Origin: an uncultured Pseudohongiella sp.
GTDB lineage: Bacteria > Pseudomonadota > Gammaproteobacteria > Pseudomonadales > Pseudohongiellaceae
Length of the DNA: 64,000 nt
Assembly (NCBI GenBank): GCA_951812965.1
Contig: OX638341.1
Span: forward strand, 1 to 64,000
Direction: 5' to 3'
The notes below the pieces were generated by a model. That model ran no database searches and had not been told where the DNA came from. It worked only from the letters and a program-made list of their open reading frames with translations. How positions within the stretch are numbered: position 1 is the stretch's first letter; the number at the start of each line of letters is the position of its first letter. Position numbers and translations under genes: made by a program. Below, one piece after another: positions 43,065 through 52,336 of this stretch.

Positions 43065-44231
43065 ATGCGCGGCCTTATGAGCGCGAACCTGTCCGATTTC
43101 CAGCGATCGCTGGCGCATGAATGCCTGGGCATGCTGCAAGGGCATGTGGAAATTCCGCGTGTCAACGATCAGCGTTTGCTCGATCATGTCGTGGGCGCGG
43201 ACGGTAGCGAGGAAGGATTCCTGTCCGGAGGATTTCTTACCGCAGTCGGGCTGATGTCAGCGTTGCATTTGGCCGGCAGGCCGATTTCCTCCTTTGGGCG
43301 AATTCTCGATTTCGGCTGCGGATCGGGCCGGGTCACCCACTGGCTGCGGCACCTCGCGGACAACGCCGAACTGACGGGCGCCGACATTAATCCCGAGGCG
43401 ATCGCCTGGTGCAGGGAAAATCTCGATTTCGGGGCAAACTTTATCCATAACGGCGCAAGTCCGCCGCTGCCCCTGGCTGCCGAAAGCGCCGACCTGATTT
43501 ACGGTGTTTCGGTTCTGACGCATCTGGACGAGGATCTTCAGTTTCAGTGGCTGCGGGAATTGCACAGGGTTGCCGCGCCCGGCGCAGTCGTCGTGTTAAC
43601 GGTTCACACGGATTACCGTGCCGTAAGAACGCTTTCACCATCGGATTTTGCAAAATATCGCAGGCGCGGATTCTTCTATCAGCGCGCCGCCAGCGACGAC
43701 AAGACCGTGGCAGGATTGCCGGACTTTTACCAGGTCGCATTCCATACCGAAAATTACATCGCCAGGAAATGGACGCGGCTGTTTGAACCCCTTTTGTCTG
43801 TCTCCCACGGGCCGTTCTGGTCGCAGCAAGCGATCGTGTTGCAGAAAAGGGACAGGACCCGGCCACGGCTATCAAGGCCGCGATGGAAGCATGTGAAACT
43901 GCCCCTGGGGGGAATTGACACTCCGGGATTCGGCCTGCAACCGGAAGGCGCAACCCAGCATGTAGCGGGCTGGGCATTGGCTCCGGATTCCAGCGACCCG
44001 CTTGACTTGCGTATGTGGGTGGATGGAAATCTGGCCGAGATGGCCTGTATAGAAGTAGAACGGGACGATGTGCAAGCCGCATTTCCGGACATCCCTTATG
44101 CCGGAAACGCGGGTTTCATGCTCAATGTCGACCTGCCGGAAAACGACCACGGATTTCACGTGATCTGGTTTACCGCCGGCGATTCTCCGGTGCCGGTAAG
44201 CGCGACCTGTGTGGCGCGCTTGTTGGGGTGA
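43065..44231 (+). CDS. SAM-dependent methyltransferase
   Basis: A 388-residue protein. The Rossmann-type methyltransferase spans about residues 70-190: motif I RILDFGCGSGRV, the acidic ADINPEA strand, then LIYGVSVLTHLDEDLQFQWL and VVLTVHTD. The C-terminal 140 residues are an extra, probably beta-rich, domain of unknown role. The substrate is not readable. Starts at 43059 (GTG), 43065 and 43077 (ATG) are all possible. It is convergent with the DUF305 gene, with a REP-like palindrome in the 57-nt gap. Confidence 0.85.
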   Translation: MRGLMSANLSDFQRSLAHECLGMLQGHVEIPRVNDQRLLDHVVGADGSEEGFLSGGFLTAVGLMSALHLAGRPISSFGRILDFGCGSGRVTHWLRHLADNAELTGADINPEAIAWCRENLDFGANFIHNGASPPLPLAAESADLIYGVSVLTHLDEDLQFQWLRELHRVAAPGAVVVLTVHTDYRAVRTLSPSDFAKYRRRGFFYQRAASDDKTVAGLPDFYQVAFHTENYIARKWTRLFEPLLSVSHGPFWSQQAIVLQKRDRTRPRLSRPRWKHVKLPLGGIDTPGFGLQPEGATQHVAGWALAPDSSDPLDLRMWVDGNLAEMACIEVERDDVQAAFPDIPYAGNAGFMLNVDLPENDHGFHVIWFTAGDSPVPVSATCVARLLG

Positions 44232-44266
44232 GGGATTCCTGCCTCCGACCTAGTGCCGAACCTCAG

Positions 44267-44292
44267 GCGGGCGAGGCATGCCTCGCCCCTAC
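44267..44292. repeat. REP-like single palindrome 6
   Basis: One GGGCGAGGCATGCCTCGCCC palindrome with a CTAC end lies between two convergent genes. Its terminal CTA is the complement of the TAG stop of the DUF305 gene. Confidence 0.85.
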
Positions 44293-46775
44293 AAGCGGTC
44301 GGCTATTCCCGTCAGCGTGTCTGCCAGCGCCGCCAGCCGGCTGCCCTCGGCGCCGGAAGCCGAGGTCGAGGCTGACTCGTATTCCCCCGCCAGGTCTTCC
44401 AGCCGATCGGCCAAGTCATTGTCGCCTGCGCCGCCGCCGATTGCGTCCTGCGCCTCGTCGAGCGCCTCGCTCAGATCATTCTGCTGCCCGTCGGACAGCG
44501 TTTCGCTGCGCGCCAACTGGTCGAGATAGGCGCGGGCGACCACGGGTTCCGCCGGCCAGCGGAACATGGTCTGCTGCTGGGCGTTGAAGGTCACCGTGCC
44601 ATGAGGCAGCGATGCTGCCGCGATCTCGTTCTCGCTCAACAGATCGCTGGGCTGCAATTGCATCACGTCGAGGCCGCGGGCGATTTCGGTGCCGTAGATG
44701 TAGCCGTTGTACCAGTAGGTCGACCAATAGCCCCCTGTGATCAATTCTTCCTCGTCGATCGGCCCGCGGTCGAAAAAGGCGATCTCCACTGGATTCTCGG
44801 AATCGGTGAAATCGACCACGGAAACGCCGCCCTGGTACCAGGCCTGGACGAAAATGTCGCGGCCGGGCACCGGCACCAGCGAGCCGTTATGGGCTACGCA
44901 ATTCTCGGTTTCGGTCTGTGGCGCCGCCATCTTGTAGTGGCTGCGAAATTCCATCTGGCTGTCGACGATGTCGTAGATCGCATCGGCGCCCCAGTTCAGC
45001 GGGTCCGAAGCGCGGCAACGGGGCCGGCCGCCGCCGCCCCATTCATCGGTGAAGATGACCTTGCTGCCGTCGTTGTTGAAAGTAGCCGAATGCCAGTAGG
45101 CGAAGCCGGGGTCGATGACTTCGTCGATCCGTTCCGGATTCGCCGGATCGGATATGTCGAGCAGGATGCCGTTGCCCGAACAGGCTCCTGCCGCCAGCCC
45201 GATTTCGGGAAAGGCGGTGATGTCGTGGCACTGGTTGGTGTTGCGCGTATTCTGTGTATCGGGGCCGTGATCTCCTCCTTCCCAGAGCCCTGCGGCGACG
45301 CCGGTTTCGGGGTCGGAAAAAATGAACGGACGATTGACGATTGCGGCCTCGCCAGGGGTATCTACCGGAATCTGGATCACGTCGATGCGATACAGTGCCG
45401 AATCCGGGTTCTCGAACGGTGATTCGTCGGCACAGCCGGCGAGTTCCTCTTCATCCCGGACAAAACTCGTTCCCGAACCATAGACATAGATATTGCCGTC
45501 GTCATCGGGGTCGGTGACCACGGTATGCGTATGCGAGCCGCGGCAGGTCTGCACCGCGCCCACTTGCACCGGCAGGCGGAAATCGCTCACGTCGAAAATG
45601 CGGATGCCGCGGAAACGCTCCTCGCTTTCGGGTTCGGCGACGCCTTGCAGGCCGCAGTCGAGCCGGCCCCGGGTCTGTTCTACCGACATGATCAGCAGAT
45701 CGCCGACGATGGAAACATCGCCCTGCCCGCCGGGGCACACTACCGAGCTGAGCAATTGCGGCATGGTCGGATTACTGATGTCGTAGGCGTTGTAGCCGTG
45801 ATAATTGCCGGCGACGAGTACGTTGCCGGTGAACACCAGGTCGGTATTGCCGAAATTGAGCAGGGAGGGACGCGGTTCGGAATTCTCATCCTCTTCCTCG
45901 TCTTCCGCCAGCGGCGTTTCCTGAACGTCCTGGCCGGCTGCCGGATCGCTTACTTCCTCGGGTTCGGCATCGTCCTGGGCGTCCGGGTCGGGCGCCAGGG
46001 TTTCCTCGTCGCGATCCTCGCGGTTGGGCAGGCCACTGGGATTGGCCGGGTCGAAGAAGCCTTCCGGCTTGGGCAGCGACGCGACCAGACGCATGTTCAG
46101 CGCGGCTTCGCCGGCGTCACGGAAGCCGGGAGTCAGCGCCACTCTCGGGTCGGGCGAGAAGCCGGACAGCATGGTAATCATGCGCTCGATCTCGCTGGTC
46201 TGGTCGGAGGTGACGTCGGTGGTGAAGCGATACAACTCGGAGTCCTGCGCCGAACCCGGCTGGTCGAGCAGGTTCTCCACCATCGCCAGCGCGCCTTCGT
46301 GATGGTCGATCATGAAATTCAGAAACAGCGAATCGAATTCGAATCCTTCGGCCGCATCGAGTTGCTCCATTTCCTCCGGTGAAAGCATTCCCGGCATGAG
46401 ATCGTAATCGGGATCGTGATGCGCGTCCTCGGCAGGCGCATCGAAATCGCGGTCTTCGAGCCAGCCGGCCATCATGGAAATCTCGTCTTCCTGGGACAGC
46501 GAAATGCGCTCGGCGAGCGCTTCCACCGCCTCGCGGTTGCTGCGGTCATCCACCAGGGCGCTCATTTCCATGGCCTGACGGTGGTGCGAAATCATGCCTT
46601 GCATGAATCGCACGTCAGCCTCGGAAAATCGGAGGCCGGCTAGGTCGGACGCCTCTTCCGCGCTGATCTGGCGGCTGGGCTGGCCGGGCAGGCCGGGCTG
46701 AATGATGGGAACCTGGGCTATGGCTGGAATGCTGACGGCCAGAATCAGAGCGGCCAGCAGGAAACGGAATGTCAT
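44289..46775 (-). CDS. Exported DUF305-LVIVD propeller fusion
   Basis: An 828-residue exported protein. The start at 46775 has GGAG 8 nt upstream and a signal peptide (LLAALILAVSIPAIAQ). Two DUF305-type four-helix parts carry FMQGMISHHRQAMEMSAL and FMIDHHEGALAMVENLL, His/Met-rich motifs proposed to bind copper. A very acidic linker (residues about 255-315) leads to a beta-propeller with LVIVD-like repeats (NYHGYNAYDISNPTMPQ, IRIFDVSDFRLPVQVG, WHSATFNNDGSKVIFTDEWGGG). A helical C-terminal tail ends at a TAG inside a REP-like element. A periplasmic metal or stress role is possible; the combination is not one I can assign to a known pathway. Confidence 0.85.
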   Translation of the reverse strand: MTFRFLLAALILAVSIPAIAQVPIIQPGLPGQPSRQISAEEASDLAGLRFSEADVRFMQGMISHHRQAMEMSALVDDRSNREAVEALAERISLSQEDEISMMAGWLEDRDFDAPAEDAHHDPDYDLMPGMLSPEEMEQLDAAEGFEFDSLFLNFMIDHHEGALAMVENLLDQPGSAQDSELYRFTTDVTSDQTSEIERMITMLSGFSPDPRVALTPGFRDAGEAALNMRLVASLPKPEGFFDPANPSGLPNREDRDEETLAPDPDAQDDAEPEEVSDPAAGQDVQETPLAEDEEEDENSEPRPSLLNFGNTDLVFTGNVLVAGNYHGYNAYDISNPTMPQLLSSVVCPGGQGDVSIVGDLLIMSVEQTRGRLDCGLQGVAEPESEERFRGIRIFDVSDFRLPVQVGAVQTCRGSHTHTVVTDPDDDGNIYVYGSGTSFVRDEEELAGCADESPFENPDSALYRIDVIQIPVDTPGEAAIVNRPFIFSDPETGVAAGLWEGGDHGPDTQNTRNTNQCHDITAFPEIGLAAGACSGNGILLDISDPANPERIDEVIDPGFAYWHSATFNNDGSKVIFTDEWGGGGRPRCRASDPLNWGADAIYDIVDSQMEFRSHYKMAAPQTETENCVAHNGSLVPVPGRDIFVQAWYQGGVSVVDFTDSENPVEIAFFDRGPIDEEELITGGYWSTYWYNGYIYGTEIARGLDVMQLQPSDLLSENEIAAASLPHGTVTFNAQQQTMFRWPAEPVVARAYLDQLARSETLSDGQQNDLSEALDEAQDAIGGGAGDNDLADRLEDLAGEYESASTSASGAEGSRLAALADTLTGIADRL

Positions 46776-46861
46776 CGATTTTACTCCAATCTCGATTGTG
46801 CTTGAACGAACGCGAAGCATACGGGATTAAGGCGTCCAGCTAAAGCGATCAATCAGTTTTT

Positions 46862-47950
46862 TCAGTGAATTCGGCGCAGCAGAACCCAGCCGAGAATCGC
46901 GCAGAACAGAATCGGCGCGGCGGCGGCGAGCAGGGGCGACAACCCGAACAGCAAGCTTACCGGCTCAGCCACGCGTTGCGCGATGGTGAAGACCAGGCCC
47001 ACCGAAAGCGCCACGAACACCCGGTACCCCATGGTCGACTCGCGCAGCGGACCGAAGACGAAGAACACCGCTATCAGCACCAGCACCAGCGTGGACAACG
47101 GCTGCAGGAGTTTCTTCCAGAAGGCGAGGAAATGCGCGCCGCTGTCGAGTCCTTCCGCGGCCAGAAAGCCGGCCATGCGATACAGCCCCGAGATCGACTG
47201 CTGATCCGGTTCGACGAGCAATACGCCGAGCAGGTCCGGCGACAGGTCCACCCGCCATTCCTGTTCGGCCTCGCTTCCGGTGGCCACTCGATCGTTTTCG
47301 AGCTCGCTTTCGCGCACATCCCGCAGACGCCAATACGGCTCAGCCGCATCGGTCACGTATACCGCGGTTTCGGCAAAACTCGCCGACAATAATTGCCGGC
47401 CACCGTCGGTCCGATATCGGCTCACGCCGATGAGCGAGGCGCCATCGGGGCTGATGGCGTTGATGTGAACGAACTCGTCACCGGTCTTGTACCAGGCGCC
47501 CTGTTCGAAATCCGCGGCGCCGCCGGCGCTGCGCAAGGCCGCGCGAGTGCTTTGCGCCTCAAGTTCGAGCGGCGGCGCGACATATTCTCCGAGCAGCAGG
47601 CCGAGCAGCATGATCGCCAAAGTCGGCTTGAGTACGGCATAAACGATCCGTCCGACTGAAACGCCTGCGCTTTGCATGACCACGAGCTCGTTGCTCGAGG
47701 CAAGGATGCCAAGCCCGATCAGGGCCCCGCCGAGGGCGGCGAAGGGCAACAGTTCATGGATGCTTGCCGGCGCGGTCCAGAGAACGAAGACAAGTGCGTC
47801 CAGAGTCGAATATCCCTCGTTGGTGTCCTGCATCTGGTCGATCAGGGAGAATGTCATGTCCAGGCAAAAGATGACGCCGATCGCACCGGCAGTCGCCAGG
47901 ATCATCGAATTGCGCAGGAGACGGTCGAGGCGCTTCATGTATGCTGTCAT
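46862..47950 (-). CDS. lptG: LPS export ABC permease LptG
   Basis: A 362-residue inner-membrane permease of the YjgP/YjgQ type. TM helices are at both ends, with a periplasmic beta-jellyroll (about residues 130-270) between them. SNELVVMQSAGVSVGRI is the conserved coupling-helix region. With LptF and the ATPase LptB (not here) it extracts lipopolysaccharide to the Lpt bridge. The start ATG overlaps the lptF stop by four bases (ATGA); a second ATG lies four codons on. Confidence 0.93.
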   Translation of the reverse strand: MTAYMKRLDRLLRNSMILATAGAIGVIFCLDMTFSLIDQMQDTNEGYSTLDALVFVLWTAPASIHELLPFAALGGALIGLGILASSNELVVMQSAGVSVGRIVYAVLKPTLAIMLLGLLLGEYVAPPLELEAQSTRAALRSAGGAADFEQGAWYKTGDEFVHINAISPDGASLIGVSRYRTDGGRQLLSASFAETAVYVTDAAEPYWRLRDVRESELENDRVATGSEAEQEWRVDLSPDLLGVLLVEPDQQSISGLYRMAGFLAAEGLDSGAHFLAFWKKLLQPLSTLVLVLIAVFFVFGPLRESTMGYRVFVALSVGLVFTIAQRVAEPVSLLFGLSPLLAAAAPILFCAILGWVLLRRIH

Positions 47951-49038
47951 GCGCGCCGCCTCCCGGACATGCGGCTCTGGCGTATCGCAATCAGTCCCAG
48001 GGCGAGAAAAACTGCGTGAACCAGCCAGAACGCGTATGGAGAACCGCCGTCTTCCACGGCGTCGCGGCAGAATTCGAGCAGGGCGAAATAGACGACGTAC
48101 AGGAACGCCGCGGGCACGAGCTTGATGTATCGGCCCTGGCGCGGCTGTACCCGGCTCATGGGCACCGCGAGTACACCGAGAACGGGAGCGAGCATGATCA
48201 GCGCCAACCGCCATTGCAACTCGCCCGCGTGAACCGCGTCGGACGAGCCGAGCAGATCCACGGTCGCAATCGTCGACTGTTCCAGAGCTTCCTCGAATTC
48301 CGCGGGCTGCGGCAAGAGGATCGACTGGGTATCGAAGCGGCCCACACTGAATTCGGCGCTACCCGGCGCGCCGTCGTATTGGGCAACGTTTTCCATACGC
48401 ATGAAGCGGGCGCCGGTCGCCTCGTCAATTATCGGACGGGCGCTTTCAGCGAAGACGATAACCGGTGCGGCGCCGGACTCCGCGCCTTCTCCGGAAACCG
48501 CCACGAAGACGTTTTGCAGTTCGCGCCCTCCGGCATCGGAATTGCGCGTGCGCTCGGTCCAGGTGACACGGCCGCCGTCGCTGAAACTGCGGAACTGCCC
48601 CGCCACGATCAGGTCTAGTTCAGTCAACTCTTCCTGGCCCTGGACGATGGCTTCGGCATGACGCATGCCCCAGGGCGCCGCACCGAGACTCAACACGCCC
48701 ATGAGCGCCATGACCACTGCCGCGATGCCAAGAGTAATCCGCGTCAGGCGAGTCTGGCCGATGCCGGCGCCCATGAGGCTGACCATCTCGTTCTCGGCGT
48801 ACATGCGGCCATAAGACAAGACTATGCCAAGCAGCAGGGCGAGAGGCAGGATGACAAGGAGAAACTCCGGCAGGCGATAAAGCATGATCAGAAAGAGGGC
48901 GTCCGCCGCCTTCTGCCCGCTCGCGGCCTCGCCGAGATATTGCATGAATCGCGAGATTACGGCGACGGCAAGCAATATCAGTGCGACCACGGCGGTCGCC
49001 TGCAACACCTGTCTCGCGAGATAACGGAAAACGATCAA
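47947..49038 (-). CDS. lptF: LPS export ABC permease LptF
   Basis: A 363-residue partner of LptG. The N-terminus IVFRYLARQVLQATAVVALILLAVAVISRF is the first helix, AENEMVSLMGAGIGQTRL the coupling-helix motif, and RVQPRQGRYIKLVPAAFLYVVYF a late helix. The start is a TTG without a strong ribosome site. lptFG are usually autonomous, but here an acyl-CoA dehydrogenase gene lies 44 nt upstream on the same strand. Confidence 0.93.
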   Translation of the reverse strand: MIVFRYLARQVLQATAVVALILLAVAVISRFMQYLGEAASGQKAADALFLIMLYRLPEFLLVILPLALLLGIVLSYGRMYAENEMVSLMGAGIGQTRLTRITLGIAAVVMALMGVLSLGAAPWGMRHAEAIVQGQEELTELDLIVAGQFRSFSDGGRVTWTERTRNSDAGGRELQNVFVAVSGEGAESGAAPVIVFAESARPIIDEATGARFMRMENVAQYDGAPGSAEFSVGRFDTQSILLPQPAEFEEALEQSTIATVDLLGSSDAVHAGELQWRLALIMLAPVLGVLAVPMSRVQPRQGRYIKLVPAAFLYVVYFALLEFCRDAVEDGGSPYAFWLVHAVFLALGLIAIRQSRMSGRRRA

Positions 49039-49082
49039 GGGACTGCCCCGCCGGCATCTCCTGTACGGTCAGAGTAACGCCT

Positions 49083-50840
49083 TCAGATGCCGAGCGCCAT
49101 GTCGGCAAGCCATTGATCCGGCAGGGAGGCGCGGCGCGCGGCGCTGTAGTGCGCGCCTGCGCGGGGGAGTATCTGGGCGGCGAAGAAATTGCAGATGCGA
49201 ATGCGCGACTGGTGGAAATGGGGATCCTGCTCCATGGCCGCTTCGGCGGCCAGCGCCGCCTTGAGCAGCAGCCAGGCGCCGATCAGCGTGCCGCAGCCCA
49301 TGAGAAAATTGACCGCGGCGGCGGCCCTGGTTTCATCGCTTTCCTGCAACAGCCATTGGGTCAATTCCTGTGCTTGTGACAGGCTTTCGCCGACGAATCC
49401 CGCCGCTTCGGCGAGCCGGTCGGACTGTGCCGCCAGGGCGCAGGTTTCCCTTGCTTCCAGCAACAACCGCGACAGTTCCGCGCCACCGTCGCGTTGCATC
49501 TTGCGGCCGATAAAGTCGTTCGCGTGGATGGTGGTCGTGCCCTCGTAAATGGTCGTGATCCTGGCGTCGCGGACGATTTGCGCCGCGCCGGTTTCCTCGA
49601 CGTATCCCATGCCGCCATGTACCTGCATGCACATGGACGCGACATCCTGGGCGATTTCGGTATTCCAGCCCTTGGCGACCGGAATCAGGAGTTCGAATCT
49701 GGCCCTGGCTCTGACGCCTTCGGCACCGGTCATCGAGCGATCGAGGGCGCCGGCGGCCGAATAACTGATTGCGCGGGCGGCCTCGGTCATGGATTTCATG
49801 AACATGATCATGCGGCGCACGTCCGGGTGGTGAATGATGGCGCCGTCGCGCCGGCCGGGCGGCCTCCCCTGGACTCTTTCGGCGGCGAACGCGACGGCTT
49901 TCTGTGTTGCCAGCTCGCTCAGGCCGACGCCTTCCAGGCCGACATGCAATCTCGCGCTGTTCATCATCGTGAACATGTAGGACAAACCCTTGTTCTCCTC
50001 GCCGATCAGCCAACCAATGGCACCCTTCCCCGCCTCGCCGTAGACCATGGCGCAAGTGGCGCTGCCATGGATGCCCATTTTCTTTTCCAGCGCGATGGGT
50101 CCGAGATCATTGCGCTCGCCGGGAGCGTCGTTCTCCCCGGGCACATATTTCGGCACCAGAAACAGGGAGATACCTTGTACACCCTCGGGCGCTCCCTCGA
50201 TTCGGGCGAGTACGAGATGGATGATGTTTTCCGCCATCTCGTGGTCTCCCCACGAGATGAAAATCTTTTGCCCAAAAATTCGATAATGATCGCCTGCGGG
50301 AACCGCCCGTGTGCGAACCGCCGCCAGGTCGGAACCCGCCTGGGGTTCGGTGAGATTCATGGTGCCGGTCCATCGACCGCTCACCATGTTTTCCAGGTAT
50401 CTCTCCTGCAATTCCGCATCGCTGTGGGTTTCGAGCGTTTCGATGGCAGCCATGCTGAGGATGGGACAGATGGAAAAGCTGAGATTGGCGGCCGCCCACA
50501 TTTCGGAAACCGCGCTGTTGATGGCGTGAGGCAGGCCCATCCCGCCGAAGCGTGTACTTGCGGAACAGGCGTTCCAGCCGCCTTCGGCGAATTGCCGGTA
50601 GGCCTCGGCGAAACCTGCGGTTTCGCGAACCTGGCCATCGACGATGCGCGGCGGATCGGCTTCACCGGCGGCGTTCAGCGGCGCAATCACATTTTCGGCC
50701 AGTTTCGCGGCCTCTTCCAGAATGGCGGGCACGAGTTCCGGGCTGGCTTCCTCGAAAGGGGCTTTGCCGCAGACTTCCTCCACTCCCGCTAGTTCTCGCA
50801 GGAGAAACTGCATCTCCTTCAGTGGCGCCCTGTACGTCAT
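49083..50840 (-). CDS. Acyl-CoA dehydrogenase, DmdC/AcdA-like long form
   Basis: A 585-residue FAD acyl-CoA dehydrogenase of the group that includes 3-methylmercaptopropionyl-CoA dehydrogenase. Seen are GTMNLTEPQAGSDLAAVRTRA, KIFISWGDHEM, the substrate-base region ITTIYEGTTTIHANDFIGRK and the long C-terminal helical extension. It oxidises an acyl-CoA to the enoyl-CoA; chain preference is not clear. No other beta-oxidation or dmd genes are nearby, so a DMSP role is only a possibility. Confidence 0.9.
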   Translation of the reverse strand: MTYRAPLKEMQFLLRELAGVEEVCGKAPFEEASPELVPAILEEAAKLAENVIAPLNAAGEADPPRIVDGQVRETAGFAEAYRQFAEGGWNACSASTRFGGMGLPHAINSAVSEMWAAANLSFSICPILSMAAIETLETHSDAELQERYLENMVSGRWTGTMNLTEPQAGSDLAAVRTRAVPAGDHYRIFGQKIFISWGDHEMAENIIHLVLARIEGAPEGVQGISLFLVPKYVPGENDAPGERNDLGPIALEKKMGIHGSATCAMVYGEAGKGAIGWLIGEENKGLSYMFTMMNSARLHVGLEGVGLSELATQKAVAFAAERVQGRPPGRRDGAIIHHPDVRRMIMFMKSMTEAARAISYSAAGALDRSMTGAEGVRARARFELLIPVAKGWNTEIAQDVASMCMQVHGGMGYVEETGAAQIVRDARITTIYEGTTTIHANDFIGRKMQRDGGAELSRLLLEARETCALAAQSDRLAEAAGFVGESLSQAQELTQWLLQESDETRAAAAVNFLMGCGTLIGAWLLLKAALAAEAAMEQDPHFHQSRIRICNFFAAQILPRAGAHYSAARRASLPDQWLADMALGI

Positions 50841-50936
50841 GCCCGTCCCCCGTAGATTGGTCTAGTCTGAGCGGCCACAAGATTGCCGCATACCCGCATC
50901 AATATCAATCGACTTCATTGCCCGGCGACAGGGTAT

Positions 50937-51039
50937 GTGCAGATTCAAACAAATGTGAGACCGTAGGGGCGAGGCATGCCTCGCCCGCGAACGGCCCCAA
51001 AACCGTGCACCTGACGGGCGAGGCATGCCTCGCCCCTAC
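50937..51039. repeat. REP-like inverted pair 7 with extended flank
   Basis: The facing palindromes occupy 50963-51039. The left flank (GTGCAGATTCAAACAAATG then TGAGACC) is repeated before the element at 60094 and, inverted, after 42989. It is therefore part of the repeated unit. Confidence 0.85.
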
Positions 51040-51122
51040 ATGCTTAACCCGCATAGGGTAATGACATCTGCGCCCGAGAATGAGAGCATTCTGCCCGGCT
51101 TACGGAACATCGAGAGAGGAAA

Positions 51123-52214
51123 ATGAAGACACGAATCACCGAATTGCTCGGAATCGAGCACCCGATCATCCAGGGCGGCATGCATTTTGTCGGATTTGCA
51201 GAGCTCGCCGCGGCGGTATCAGACGCCGGCGGCCTCGGCATCATTACCGCGCTGACCCAGAAAACGCCCGCCGATCTCGCCAACGAAATCGCCCGGGCGC
51301 AGGACATGACCGACAAGCCCCTCGGCGTCAATCTGACCTTTCTGCCCACCGTCAAGGCGGTCGACTATCCGGCCATCGTCAAGGTCATCATCGACAGCGG
51401 CGTGAAGATCGTGGAAACCGCCGGCAACAACCCGCAGCAGGTCCTTCCTTATCTGCATGACGCGGGCGTCAAGGTGATTCACAAATGCACATCGGTGCGG
51501 CACGCGCTCAAGGCCCAGCGCATCGGCTGCGACGCCGCCAGCGTCGACGGCTTCGAATGCGGCGGCCATCCCGGCGAAGACGACATCCCCAACATGATCC
51601 TGCTGCCGCGCGCCGCGGACCAACTGGAAATCCCCTTCGTCGCTTCCGGCGGCCAGGCAGACGCACGCTCTCTCGTAGCCTCGCTGGCCATGGGCGCCGA
51701 CGGCATGAACATGGGCACCCGCTTCATGGCCACGAAGGAAGCGCCGATTCACGAAAACGTCAAACAGGCCATCGTCGAGGCCGACGAGCTACAAACCAGG
51801 CTGATCATGCGGCCGCTGCGCAATACCGAACGCGTACTGACCAACGCCGCGGTGGAAAAACTGCTGGAAAAGGAAAAGGAACTCGGCAGCGAAATCAGCT
51901 TCGAGGACATCATGGAAGAAGTCGTCGGCGTCTATCCCCGGGTCATGCTCGAAGGCGAAATGGACGCCGGCGCCTGGTCCTGCGGCATGGTGGCCGGACT
52001 CATCCACGACATCCCCACGGTGAAGGAACTCATCGACCGCATCATGACCGAAGCCGAACAAATCATCCGCGGGCGGCTGGAAGGCTTCCTGAGTTCCGCG
52101 CAAGTGGACGAATCGCTTCTCGGCGGGTTGAGAAGCGAACCGGAACAGGGCAAGAGTTCGTTTTATTTCGAGAATGTCAGGGAAAAAGCCGCTGAACCGT
52201 CGTTGCGGGATTGA
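51123..52214 (+). CDS. Nitronate monooxygenase-like NAD(P)H-dependent flavoprotein
   Basis: A 363-residue TIM-barrel FMN protein of the 2-nitropropane dioxygenase/enoyl reductase II group. It shows IEHPIIQGGMHFVGFAELAAAVSDAGGLG, KVIHKCTSVRHALKAQ, GFECGGHPG and the FMN-phosphate GADGMNMGTRFMAT. Such enzymes oxidise alkyl nitronates or reduce quinones or enoyl substrates; the exact one is unclear. The start has GAGAGAGG just upstream. The C-terminal extension after residue 300 is charged. Confidence 0.9.
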   Translation: MKTRITELLGIEHPIIQGGMHFVGFAELAAAVSDAGGLGIITALTQKTPADLANEIARAQDMTDKPLGVNLTFLPTVKAVDYPAIVKVIIDSGVKIVETAGNNPQQVLPYLHDAGVKVIHKCTSVRHALKAQRIGCDAASVDGFECGGHPGEDDIPNMILLPRAADQLEIPFVASGGQADARSLVASLAMGADGMNMGTRFMATKEAPIHENVKQAIVEADELQTRLIMRPLRNTERVLTNAAVEKLLEKEKELGSEISFEDIMEEVVGVYPRVMLEGEMDAGAWSCGMVAGLIHDIPTVKELIDRIMTEAEQIIRGRLEGFLSSAQVDESLLGGLRSEPEQGKSSFYFENVREKAAEPSLRD

Positions 52215-52317
52215 CACATCGAGTCAGGTAATTTTGGAGAATGCCTCTATCGCGGTGTGGCGTCGCGGGATGATCTTTTCTTTTTGGTGGCAATTGTCTG
52301 AAAATAGTAGTACTTTG

Positions 52318-52336
52318 ACTTCCACATATTGGAAGT
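52318..52336. promoter_or_regulatory. Palindrome over the ATPase start codon
   Basis: ACTTCCACATATTGGAAGT has perfect 7-bp arms around CATAT and covers the TTG start. It could be an operator or a translation-blocking hairpin. Confidence 0.4.
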
